NCBI RefSeq assembly: GCF_014640435.1
Contig: NZ_BMGY01000019.1
Coordinates: 1 to 64,000 of the forward strand
Source: Hymenobacter frigidus
Lineage (GTDB): Bacteria; Bacteroidota; Bacteroidia; Cytophagales; Hymenobacteraceae
DNA length: 64,000 nt
Reading direction: 5' to 3'
Shown: piece by piece, positions 16,820 to 25,136 of the stretch
Layout: every line of letters starts with the position of its first letter
How positions within the stretch are numbered: the first letter of the stretch is position 1
Notes under the pieces: model-generated
The model's database searches: none
Seen by the model: only the letters and a program-made list of their open reading frames with translations
What the model was told of the DNA's origin: nothing
Position numbers and translations under genes: made by a program

Positions 16820-18760
16820 TTAAGGCAGCACCTTCATCACCAGCTGCGAGGCCTGCGCCGGCGAGTGATACAGCCGGTGGGTAGCCGTTTGGAAATCCGC
16901 TTCGCTGGCTTCGTAGATGTTATCCACGTACTTCTGCGGGTTGCGGTCGACAAGCGGAAACCAGGTGCTTTGCACCTGCACCATGAGGCGGTGGCCGGGC
17001 CGAAAGGTGTGCATGAGGTCTTGCACGGTGAAGGGCACGGGCGTGACCTGGCCGGGCACGAACGGCTCGGGCTTGCTGAAGCTGTTGCGGAAGCGGCCGC
17101 GCATCACCTCGGAGCGCACCAGCTGCTGGTAGCCGCCGAGGCGCACGGCCGGGTTCAGGCGCGGGTTGTCGGGGGCATCGTCGGGGTACACGTCGATGAT
17201 TTTCACCACCCAATCGGCATCCGAGCCGGTGGTAGCCACTTGCAGCAGGGCCTCAATGGGGCCGGCCAGGGTGAGCGGGGCGGTGAGGGCGTCGGTTTGG
17301 TAGGTGAGCACGTCGGGGCGGCGGCTGGCGAAGCGCTGGTCGTCGGTCATGTACTCGCGGGTCATGCCCGTGGCGGTGGCTTCGGTGAAGGGCACGGGAT
17401 GAGCCGGGTCGCTCAGGAACTGGTCGAATTCGGTTCCGGAGGTGGGCTTCTCGAAGGAAATTTTGCCGCCGGGCTGGAAGTAGAGCACCTTGTCCTGGGC
17501 CGGCTTGGGGGGCCAGGCATCGAAGGTGCGCCACTGGTTGGTGCCACCTTCAAACACGGTGGCTTCGGGCAGGGCGGCGGGCTTGTTGTCTTTCAGGTAA
17601 GCCTTGAAGAACGGGGCTTCGATTTCCTGCTGGTAGTGGAGCGAGGGCGCGGGGCCGTAGGCCACGTTGCCCACCAGCTCGCCGGTGCCGCGCGCCCAGC
17701 CGCCGTGCACCCAGGGACCCATCACAAGGCCGTTGCGCAGGCCGGGGTTTTGCTTCTCGATGCTCTTATAGATGTTGAGCGCCCCGAACAGGTCCTCGGC
17801 GTCGTTGAAACCGCCCACGGTGAGCACGGCGGTGCCGCGTTGCAGGTTTTTGAGGTGGGGGCGCAGGTCGCGGGCCTTCCAGTAGTCGTCGTAGTTGGGG
17901 TGCTGCATCATCTCATTCCAGAGCGTGACCTGTCCTTTGTAGTAGCGGGCGTCAGCGTTTTTCAACGGGCCCATCTTCATAAAGAAATCGTAACCGTCGG
18001 GGGTGCCGTGCTTGAAGCTGGGGTTACCGGTGGGCGTGGGCTGCGGCCGGGGCAGGCCGAAGGAGGCCAGGAAGTTGAACGCGTGGGGCAGAAAAAACGC
18101 GCCGTTGTGGTGAAAGTCGTCCCAGAACCAGTCGGCAATAGGGGCCTGGGGCGAGGCCGCTTTCAGGGCCGGGTGGCGGGCCAGCAGGCCGGTGGCGGTG
18201 TAGTAGCCAGGGTAGCTGATACCCCACTGGCCGATGCGGCCATTGTTCTTGGGAGCCTGCTTATTCTTGAGCAGCCACTCGATGGTGTCGAAGGTGTCGG
18301 TGCTTTCGTCGATGTCGGTTTTACCGGTATGAGTGTCTTTTTCGGGGCGCACGTCCACAAACTGGCCTTCACTCATGTAGCGGCCGCGCACGTCCTGGTA
18401 GGCGAAGATGTAGCCTTCGTGCAGCATGGTGCTGCTCGGGCCCAGGTTCTTCTTCATCTTATCCGACTTGTACGGGCCGATGGCGTAGGGCGTGCGGTTC
18501 AGCATCACGGGGTAGCGCACCTTGTCCGCGTCAAGGGGCGCGTAAATGATGGTGTACAGCTTCACCCCATCACGCATGGCAATTTGAAACTCCGACTTTT
18601 TGTAGTGTTGCTGAATGTAGAGCGTATCGGCCATGGTGATGGCTAATTGCGCCCGGTCGGCTTCGGAGGGCAGCGGGTAGGATGCCGGAGTTTGGGCGTG
18701 GGCCGGGCTGGCCGCAGCAGCAGCACCCAGCAGCGCCGCCAGCAGTAAGGTTAATTTCAT
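16820..18760 (-). CDS. CocE/NonD-family hydrolase (X-Pro dipeptidyl-peptidase-like)
   Basis: A 646-residue secreted serine hydrolase. The ATG at 18760 opens a signal peptide ending AHAQ; an ATG 16 codons upstream lacks one. Residues 65-350 form the alpha/beta-hydrolase domain. The nucleophile is in GQWGISYPGYY near residue 184 and the catalytic His region in MGPWVHGGWARG near 350. The C-terminal 230 residues match the X-Pro dipeptidyl-peptidase beta domain (PGHRLMVQVQSTWFPLVDRN). The family includes cocaine esterase, glutaryl-7-ACA acylase and peptidases; the substrate is not predictable. Confidence 0.9.
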   Translation of the reverse strand: MKLTLLLAALLGAAAAASPAHAQTPASYPLPSEADRAQLAITMADTLYIQQHYKKSEFQIAMRDGVKLYTIIYAPLDADKVRYPVMLNRTPYAIGPYKSDKMKKNLGPSSTMLHEGYIFAYQDVRGRYMSEGQFVDVRPEKDTHTGKTDIDESTDTFDTIEWLLKNKQAPKNNGRIGQWGISYPGYYTATGLLARHPALKAASPQAPIADWFWDDFHHNGAFFLPHAFNFLASFGLPRPQPTPTGNPSFKHGTPDGYDFFMKMGPLKNADARYYKGQVTLWNEMMQHPNYDDYWKARDLRPHLKNLQRGTAVLTVGGFNDAEDLFGALNIYKSIEKQNPGLRNGLVMGPWVHGGWARGTGELVGNVAYGPAPSLHYQQEIEAPFFKAYLKDNKPAALPEATVFEGGTNQWRTFDAWPPKPAQDKVLYFQPGGKISFEKPTSGTEFDQFLSDPAHPVPFTEATATGMTREYMTDDQRFASRRPDVLTYQTDALTAPLTLAGPIEALLQVATTGSDADWVVKIIDVYPDDAPDNPRLNPAVRLGGYQQLVRSEVMRGRFRNSFSKPEPFVPGQVTPVPFTVQDLMHTFRPGHRLMVQVQSTWFPLVDRNPQKYVDNIYEASEADFQTATHRLYHSPAQASQLVMKVLP

Positions 18761-18839
18761 GGGGTTGATTAAGGGGCGGTTGTTCCGGCGAAGATATGCA
18801 GTGGGCACGAAGCGTTATTTGAGTTCATCATTAACTGCC

Positions 18840-18947
18840 GGTCATGCCGAGCGCAGCCGAGGCATCTCGCTCGGGGCAGTAATCATTACCGTTCAACGAT
18901 TGAGTCACTACCCCACGCGAGATGCCTCGGCTGCGCTCGGCATGACC
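18840..18947. repeat. 108-bp palindromic element, GCCGAGCGCAGCCGAGGC family, copy 1
   Basis: Perfect 31-bp arms (18840-18870 and 18917-18947) around a 46-nt centre. The centre contains GTTCAACGATT, which is also found in the copy at 38294. A diverged third copy is at 51445. It lies between divergent promoters and convergent gene ends and has no coding potential. Confidence 0.95.
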
Positions 18948-18986
18948 GTTTCTTTCTCATTTCCCACGGCCCTACTTCCCTCAACT

Positions 18987-19877
18987 CTACTTTCCCCGGC
19001 CCTGCATAATGAGCAGGCGCTTCACGTTATCGGCTTCAATCTCATCGGGTTGGCTGGCCAGTATTCGACGGATGTCCTTGGCTGAACGGCCGCCGAACAC
19101 CACCACCGTGAGGCCGGCCGCGTGAGCCTGGGCTGTTTGCTCGGGCGTCACCCGGTCGGCATCGAGCACTACGGTGCGCACCCGCTCGGTTTTGGCCACT
19201 TTCAGGCCGAAGGCAAATTCATCGGAGGCGATTTCGAGGCCGATGCGCACGCCCGGCAGCGCGGCGCGGGCCAGGCGCACGGTGCTGGGCTCCTGGGTCA
19301 CGAGCAGTACGTTGGAGGGTGGCACGCGGTAGCGGGCGAGGCTGCGGGCAATCTGGCGGATGAGCAGCGGCACCCGCTCGTGCTGGCGACCAACGGGCAG
19401 GCACTGGTCATCCTCGTGCAAGTCGAGGTGAATATTGGGGAAGTTGGGAAGGCGGCCGAAGCGGGCCAGCACCGTATCGAAGGTGATGGGCCGCTCCTTC
19501 TGAATCCAGTCGTAGGGCCAGCCGCCGCGGTAGCGCAGCGCAGTAAGCTCGGCGGCGGTGCGCTCGCTCACGCAACCGGTGCCGGTGCTGCTGTTTTCCA
19601 ACTGCTGGTCGTGGTAGAGCATCACCACGCTGTCGCGGGCTAGCTGCAGGTCGATTTCAACGCCATCGGCCCCGCGCAATAATGCCCGCCGGATGCCGCG
19701 CCAGCTGCTCGGCGGCCGGAAATTGAAGGGGCTAATGGGCGTGAAAAACCCGGAGCCGGCGTGGCCCAGCACCAGCAGCTTGGGGTTGGCTACGGGTTTG
19801 GTGGCCGTGCAGGCCCCGATTAGAACAATGACGAACAGAGCCAACGCGGCCCGAAATAGTGAGGAGATTTTTCTCAT
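18987..19877 (-). CDS. Glycerophosphodiester phosphodiesterase-family lipoprotein
   Basis: A 296-residue TIM-barrel phosphodiesterase. From the ATG at 19877 there is a signal peptide with lipobox LIGAC (Cys23), so it is a lipoprotein. GDPD features are visible: the catalytic His in LGHAGSG (HAG instead of the usual HRG), the metal ligands in GADGVEIDLQ, and the second catalytic His in MLYHDQQLE. The barrel continues with the HLDLHEDD strand. It should cleave glycerophosphodiesters to glycerol-3-phosphate and an alcohol. The PAP2 phosphatase gene directly upstream on the same strand hints at shared lipid turnover. Confidence 0.87.
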   Translation of the reverse strand: MRKISSLFRAALALFVIVLIGACTATKPVANPKLLVLGHAGSGFFTPISPFNFRPPSSWRGIRRALLRGADGVEIDLQLARDSVVMLYHDQQLENSSTGTGCVSERTAAELTALRYRGGWPYDWIQKERPITFDTVLARFGRLPNFPNIHLDLHEDDQCLPVGRQHERVPLLIRQIARSLARYRVPPSNVLLVTQEPSTVRLARAALPGVRIGLEIASDEFAFGLKVAKTERVRTVVLDADRVTPEQTAQAHAAGLTVVVFGGRSAKDIRRILASQPDEIEADNVKRLLIMQGRGK

Positions 19878-19920
19878 AAAAAAGCAGAACGGGAAACGTT
19901 GGGCGGGGTTGAGCTGCCCG

Positions 19921-19952
19921 CTGTAGAGACGCAATATTTTACGTCTCTACAG
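19921..19952. repeat. Perfect 11-bp inverted repeat CTGTAGAGACG
   Basis: CTGTAGAGACG, 10-nt AT-rich loop, CGTCTCTACAG. The stop codon of the PAP2 gene lies inside the right arm. It may terminate or stabilise the PAP2 transcript. Confidence 0.85.
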
Positions 19953-20600
19953 CAGTATTTCGGCCTCTTTCAGCGGCCGAGGCCGGTCAAGCTGGCTGAA
20001 CAGGAAGGTGAGCGCCACCACCAGCCAAAGCGAGAACCAGACGTCGCTCAGGTAGTGCATGCCCAGCACCAGCCGGCCCAGCGCAACCAGGCCCGGCAGC
20101 ACCAGCAGCGGCACCCGCCAGCGCGGAAACGCCAGCGCCAGCGGCCAGCACAAGCTGAAATAGGTAGCGGTGTGCGACGACGGAAACGAGTCGTTGTGCG
20201 GCCCACTGGCCCACAGCCCCGTGCCCACGTAGCCGGTGCCGAACTGCACCTCGGGCCGCAGGCGGTGCACGCTGCCCTTCAATACATTGGCCAGCACCAT
20301 GCTGAACTCGTGGGTGAGCAGCAGGATGAGAAACAGCGTGGCCCCGCGCCGTTTCAGGGCGTAGCGGCCGATGGCGAAGGCCAGCCCCAGGGCCAAAAAG
20401 ATGACGGGCAGGCCCAGTACGTGCGTCATCAGGGCCTCGTGCGCGGCATCGGCGGCGGCGGTAAGGGCGGCAAAAAACGGCGCAGCCCCGCCGAAATGCC
20501 CATGGATGAACTGGGCCAGCGGATGGTCAAGAAACAGGATAAGCAGGGCGCAGGCCGGCAGCGTGAGGGCCGTGAAGTAGAGAAACTGGCGGAGCGTCAT
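19947..20600 (-). CDS. PAP2-family membrane phosphatase (second copy)
   Basis: A 217-residue integral membrane phosphatase. The family motifs are KGSVHRLRP, FPSSHTATYF and LGRLVLGMHYLSDVWF, in the correct order. It differs clearly from the PAP2 at 54-749 in length and sequence, so it is a paralogue rather than a recent duplicate. Likely substrates are lipid phosphates at the periplasmic face. It lies 69 nt upstream of the GDPD gene on the same strand and may be co-transcribed with it, although a small hairpin lies at the junction. Confidence 0.88.
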   Translation of the reverse strand: MTLRQFLYFTALTLPACALLILFLDHPLAQFIHGHFGGAAPFFAALTAAADAAHEALMTHVLGLPVIFLALGLAFAIGRYALKRRGATLFLILLLTHEFSMVLANVLKGSVHRLRPEVQFGTGYVGTGLWASGPHNDSFPSSHTATYFSLCWPLALAFPRWRVPLLVLPGLVALGRLVLGMHYLSDVWFSLWLVVALTFLFSQLDRPRPLKEAEILL

Positions 20601-20603
20601 GGC

Positions 20604-20685
20604 TGTAGCGTGGACTCTGAGAGTCCGCGGGTAGGTTGTGTGAAATCAACTATTCAACGCACGGACTCTCAGAGTCCACGCTACA
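20604..20685. repeat. Inverted repeat, GTGGACTCT family, copy 2
   Basis: Arms TGTAGCGTGGACTCTGAG (continuing AGTCCG) and their reverse complement at 20662-20685 match over 24 bp, around a centre of about 33 nt. Related to 7750-7889. Confidence 0.9.
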
Positions 20686-20700
20686 TTCCGCGCTACGGCC

Positions 20701-22077
20701 CTAGCCCAGCGCCTGGTTCAGCGCCACGATGGCATCCTGGTAGTCCTCGCGCCCCACGATAAACTGAATGTTTACTTTACGCAGCGCAAAGCCCGCGCTG
20801 CGGATATTAATCCCGGCATCGGCCAAGGCGCTGGCGGCGCGGGCCAGCAAGCCGGGCTCGTCGATGTTGGAGCCGATGAGGCAGACCAGGGCGGCATCTT
20901 CCACGGTGATGTTCTCATACTTAGCCTCCAGCGCCACCATGAGCTGGGGCCGGAGGTCCTTGGCCCAGATGACCAGCGAAATGCTATTGGCGCTGGTGGC
21001 CTTGAAAATATAGCTCACGCCAAGGTCGTAAAACACCTGCATGAGGTGCAAATCGAAGCCGGCCGCGCCCACCATCAACGGGTCGTGAATGTCGATTATC
21101 ACCACCTTATCGGTGCCAGTGATGATTTCGACGTGCTTGGTTTTCGCCACGAAGTCGCGGGTAATGAGCGTGCCGGGGTGCTTGGGCTCAAACGTGTTTT
21201 TGATGCGCAGGTCGATGGCGTTTATCTCCAGCGGCTTCGAGGCTTTAGGGTGAATGGCCTCCATGCCCACGTCGGCCAGCTGGTCAGCCACGTCGTAGTT
21301 GGTGAAGCCCACGGGGCGGCACTGGTCCACGCCCACCAGGTTGGGGTCGGCGGAGCAGAGGTGGTATTCTTTGTGAATAATGGCCTCCTGGGGCCGCACG
21401 GCCACGGCAATTTTGCTGAACGTGACTTCAGAGTAACCCCGGTCAAACTCGCGCATGATGCCCTCAGTACCCTTGGTGTAGCCGGTGGCGACGCAGATGG
21501 TATTGGCAAAATCAATATCGGTAAAGGCCTGCCGGATGCGCTCATCGATGGTGAGCGCGTGCGCGTCGTCGAAGCCGCTCAGGTCGATGAGGGTGGCATT
21601 CAAGCCCCGGTTTTGGAGGATGTTGACGGAGTTGAAAGCCGAGTGGGCCTCCCCTATCGAAGCCAGGATTTCGCGGGCCGCCTGCAGGATATTCGTGCTG
21701 TTGACGTAGCCGGAGGCCAGCACGGTGGTCAGACTTTGGAGGTAGGTCTGGGCCTGGTCGATGCGCTGCTGGATGAAGGCATCGGCCACGGCCAGGTCGA
21801 GGCCCAGGGGCGCGTAGTCCTGGTTTAGCTCCTGGAGCTTGGTGGCTACTTCCTGCAGCGGCTGCCGAAACTCCTGGTTCTGGGTGATGTGGTGGTAGAC
21901 GCCGGGCGCGCCGGTTTTCTTGTTTTCGAGCAACCAGTTGGTGACGTTGGCGTAGGCCGACACCACGAAAATGCGGTTGTATAGTTCCCGGCCCTGGCGG
22001 CCGTGGAAAATGATGTTGTCCAGAACATCGGCGAAGGCGGTCATCGAGGTGCCGCCGATTTTTTCTACTGTGAGCAC
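20701..22077 (-). CDS. Aspartate kinase
   Basis: A 458-residue aspartokinase, which phosphorylates L-aspartate as the first step toward Lys, Met, Thr and diaminopimelate. The start is a GTG at 22077; the next Met is inside the essential nucleotide-binding motif KIGGTSM (residues 6-12), so it cannot be the start. The kinase domain continues through ATGYTKGTEGIMREFDRGYSE-type sequence, and residues about 310-458 form two ACT-like regulatory units (VCLIGSNIDEPGLLARA). The KIGGTSM form and the overall layout recall the divergent aspartokinases linked elsewhere to ectoine synthesis, but no ectABC genes are present here. Confidence 0.88.
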   Translation of the reverse strand: MLTVEKIGGTSMTAFADVLDNIIFHGRQGRELYNRIFVVSAYANVTNWLLENKKTGAPGVYHHITQNQEFRQPLQEVATKLQELNQDYAPLGLDLAVADAFIQQRIDQAQTYLQSLTTVLASGYVNSTNILQAAREILASIGEAHSAFNSVNILQNRGLNATLIDLSGFDDAHALTIDERIRQAFTDIDFANTICVATGYTKGTEGIMREFDRGYSEVTFSKIAVAVRPQEAIIHKEYHLCSADPNLVGVDQCRPVGFTNYDVADQLADVGMEAIHPKASKPLEINAIDLRIKNTFEPKHPGTLITRDFVAKTKHVEIITGTDKVVIIDIHDPLMVGAAGFDLHLMQVFYDLGVSYIFKATSANSISLVIWAKDLRPQLMVALEAKYENITVEDAALVCLIGSNIDEPGLLARAASALADAGINIRSAGFALRKVNIQFIVGREDYQDAIVALNQALG

Positions 22078-22105
22078 GGGTATTTTTGGGGTCGCCCTCC
22101 GTCAA

Positions 22106-22240
22106 CCTCACCCCCCGGCCCCCTCTCCAAAAAAGAGGGGGAGCCACGGCGACAAGGATTGGGATAGTTTGATTTGTGGATAATTTAAGAAAGCTGCCGT
22201 GGCTCCCCCTCTTTTTTGGAGAGGGGGTTGGGGGGTGAGG
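22106..22240. repeat. Large inverted repeat, CCCCTCTCCAAAA family
   Basis: 45-bp arms (22106-22150 and 22196-22240) pair with two mismatches around a 45-nt AT-rich centre. It shares CCTCACCCCC and CCCCTCTCCAAAA with the element at 16631. It lies between the PIG-L gene end and the aspartokinase start. Confidence 0.93.
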
Positions 22241-22245
22241 TAACG

Positions 22246-24870
22246 CTACTGCGCTTTTTCCTTGCCGTAGGAAATCATGTTCGTAATCAGCCGGTATGCG
22301 CCGGGCACGCCGGCGGGCAGCTCCCGAAACAGCGACAGGCCAGTGTAGATGTAATGCCCCTTGCCGTAGTCGGCCACTAGAATTGCGCTTTCCTTGGCCT
22401 TCTCGCCGGGGTCGCTGCTGCTGATGACGGTTTGGTACTTGGGGTCCCAGGAGCTGGGGTAGTAGAGGCCCTGCTCCTGCACCCAACCCTGGAAATCCTG
22501 GGCCGTGATTTTGTTGGGCGCGTTCAGGAGCGGGTGCTTGGTGAGGGTGACAGGGGCGTCCTCCACGGTCACCCGGTCGTTGCTGAGCTTCATCGGGTAC
22601 GGGCCGATTTCGGGCAGCACCATACCGCGGTTCACCACGTACTGCACCACCACGTTGCCGCCGGCTTCGATGTAGCGAAGGATTTCGGGCTGCTGGGTTT
22701 TGAGGCGGTCCACGATGTTGTAGGCGCGGATGCCCACCACCAGCGCGTCATATTTCTTCAGGCTGGCGGCGGTGAGGTCCTCAGGCTTCACCAGCGTCAC
22801 GGTGTAGCCGATTTGGCGCAGGGCGTCGGGCACTTCGTCGCCGGCACCCATGAGGTAGGCCACGTTCTGGCCGCGCCGCTTCAACTCCAGCTTCACCAGC
22901 GGGGCCACGGCCTCGGGAAAAAGGAACTGCGTGGGGATGTGCGGGTACTCAATCTTCTGCAAGCCCCGGCTGTAGGCCTGACCGGCTACGGTGGCCGTGG
23001 CGCGCAGCTCGGAATGGCCGGCGGCGGCCCCGGCGCTGGGCTGCACCTGGAAGTTCACGGTTAGCTCCTCGTCTTTGGCGGCCAGGGCGAAAGGGACGGT
23101 GGCGGGCTCGCACTGCCAGCCGGTGGGCAGGGCTAGGGCCAGGCTGCCGCTCACCCCGGCGCGCCCGGCCCGCAGCGTGACGGGCACCGTCTTGGGCTGG
23201 ACATCAGCGAAGACGTAGGAACGGGCGGGCGGCAGGTTCACCAGCACGGGCGGCACCACGGCCAGCGGCTGGTAGAGTTCGCCCAGCACGGGGTCGGTGT
23301 GCTTGTATTGAACGGGGACACCCATCGCCCAAGAGTCAGCACCAACTTTAAAAGTGAGTCTGATGGTTGCTACAGCTGGATTTTCGGGAATACCACTTAA
23401 GCTGCTTTGAGCAATTCCGGTTCCCGTTTTCGCGGTCGAGAATTCATCAATAGCCTGAATGAGGGCTATGCTTCCTGAACCAGCGGGAATGCTAGCCACT
23501 GGCAAAGACACCGGAATTGCATACATGCCAGTTGTGCCTGTTTCTCGCAACCAATACGGCTGTGTATTGATAACAAATTCAGGCATTTTCCAATTTCGAA
23601 CAACTAGTCGAAACGGTTTATCGAGTGAATAAGCACTATTGAATACAGAGTCCCGTGCTATGCCATTTATTTGGCTTACGCTAACTATTTGAACAGGAAT
23701 AGGAGTGCGCTTAACAGCCTCCAAGGTTATGTTCATCAACTGTCCAGAAGCCACCGAACTCTCGCTAGAAACAGCTTCTACATACAAGCCAAGCGCACTC
23801 TGAATCAGTTTATCTAATTGTCCTACCTTTTCATCTTTCCAATAATTCCCCCTTGCAGGTTGCAGCTTGTTGAGCTGTTCTCGCACCTTCAGCAGCCCCG
23901 CCACGCTGGCGCTCGGGTTGCTCGGGTCATACTTGCGAATCACCTCCTCGATGAGCTTGCCCACGGCCGCGCCGCCGGGTAACCGGTTCCAGGTCTGGTC
24001 CACGCCTTCGAACAGGTCCTTGGTGGCCTTATCGCCTTTCACGGGCTGGAAATACTCCAGCGCCTCGCCCCGCTGGGCGGCCGAGCCGAAACCCTGGCTG
24101 CGGTGGTTGCTGCGGCTGCGGGCCGCGATTTCGCCGTAGCTCTGGCCCAGCAGGGGGTTGTAGCCGCCGGCGTCGAGCTTGAGGTAGCCGTCCATGTTTT
24201 CGCCGGGCTTCACGAAGAAGCTGCCGGTGTTCCAGAGCAGGCGCTTGGGCTGCCAGGCCTGCACGTATTGCAGCTGCTCGGGGAAGCGCTTGGGGTCGCC
24301 GGCGGCGTCGAAGGCTTCGGCGGCCAGGATGGCGCTGGCGGTGTGGTGGCCGTGGCCGCCGCGGCCGTCGGTGGGGAAGCGGGTGATGAGTACATCGGGC
24401 CGGCGCTGACGGATGACCCACACCATGTCGGCCAGCACCTGCTCCTTGTCCCAGATGCGGAAGGTTTCCTCCGGCGTTTTGGAGAAGCCGAAGTCGTTGG
24501 CGCGGGTGAAGAACTGCCGGCCGCCGTCGGTGCGCCGGGCCGCGAGCAGCTCCTGCGTGCGAATCACGCCGAGGCCCTCGCGTAGCTCGGGGCCGACGAG
24601 GTTCTGGCCGCCGTCGCCGCGGGTGCAGCTCAGGTAGCCGGTTTCGAGCAGGCGCTCGTTGGCCATATAGGCGATGAGGCGGGTGTTTTCGTCGTCGGGA
24701 TGGGCGGCGATGTAGAGCACCGAGCCCAGCACGTTGAGCTTCTTCAGGCCCAGCAGAATTTCAGAGGAAGTGTAGGTTTTGGGGGTTTGGGCTTTTGTTT
24801 CGGTTAACAGAAATCCGTTAACGATGAACAGCAGCAGGGCCGCGAAGAGCGGGCGGAGGAAACAAATCAT
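22246..24870 (-). CDS. PIG-L family deacetylase with long C-terminal extension
   Basis: An 874-residue exported protein with a signal peptide. The N-terminal 290 residues are a LmbE/PIG-L zinc N-deacetylase: AHPDDE near residues 56-61, and the third ligand in GRGGHGHHTAS. Such enzymes remove acetyl from N-acetylglucosamine-like groups. The remainder (about 580 residues) is beta-rich and ends in a glutamine-amidotransferase-like region (YDALVVGIRAYNIVD, then a closing KGHYIYTGLSLFRELPAG); this arrangement is common in Bacteroidota PIG-L proteins. Residues about 337-517 are encoded by distinctly AT-rich DNA (23320-23860), unlike the rest of the gene. Confidence 0.87.
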   Translation of the reverse strand: MICFLRPLFAALLLFIVNGFLLTETKAQTPKTYTSSEILLGLKKLNVLGSVLYIAAHPDDENTRLIAYMANERLLETGYLSCTRGDGGQNLVGPELREGLGVIRTQELLAARRTDGGRQFFTRANDFGFSKTPEETFRIWDKEQVLADMVWVIRQRRPDVLITRFPTDGRGGHGHHTASAILAAEAFDAAGDPKRFPEQLQYVQAWQPKRLLWNTGSFFVKPGENMDGYLKLDAGGYNPLLGQSYGEIAARSRSNHRSQGFGSAAQRGEALEYFQPVKGDKATKDLFEGVDQTWNRLPGGAAVGKLIEEVIRKYDPSNPSASVAGLLKVREQLNKLQPARGNYWKDEKVGQLDKLIQSALGLYVEAVSSESSVASGQLMNITLEAVKRTPIPVQIVSVSQINGIARDSVFNSAYSLDKPFRLVVRNWKMPEFVINTQPYWLRETGTTGMYAIPVSLPVASIPAGSGSIALIQAIDEFSTAKTGTGIAQSSLSGIPENPAVATIRLTFKVGADSWAMGVPVQYKHTDPVLGELYQPLAVVPPVLVNLPPARSYVFADVQPKTVPVTLRAGRAGVSGSLALALPTGWQCEPATVPFALAAKDEELTVNFQVQPSAGAAAGHSELRATATVAGQAYSRGLQKIEYPHIPTQFLFPEAVAPLVKLELKRRGQNVAYLMGAGDEVPDALRQIGYTVTLVKPEDLTAASLKKYDALVVGIRAYNIVDRLKTQQPEILRYIEAGGNVVVQYVVNRGMVLPEIGPYPMKLSNDRVTVEDAPVTLTKHPLLNAPNKITAQDFQGWVQEQGLYYPSSWDPKYQTVISSSDPGEKAKESAILVADYGKGHYIYTGLSLFRELPAGVPGAYRLITNMISYGKEKAQ

Positions 24871-25136
24871 GCGCGGGAAACCGGGATTGAGGCCGCGAAG
24901 TTACCAGCCGAAACCCCAGCCGGTGAGGCAGGCCCCAGCGGCCCTCTGCGTACCGGGCACGCCGCCTCTTCCGGTGGCCCAACCTTATGCTTGCGAACCA
25001 CCCGGGGTGGGCAGACCAGCACACGGGGCGCAACATCGGGGCGGGGCGCACGTCTTTGGTCCGGGTGAAATTCATTTACCCAGATGTTGGTTTACTTCGC
25101 ACACTGGTCGCAGCGTAGCGGCTACTTTTCTTGCTT

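Noticed and set aside
16808..18646. 612-codon plus-strand frame opposite the CocE-like hydrolase
   Set aside because: The minus-strand hydrolase has signal peptide and active-site motifs; the opposite frame is Val/Gly/His-rich without any motif.
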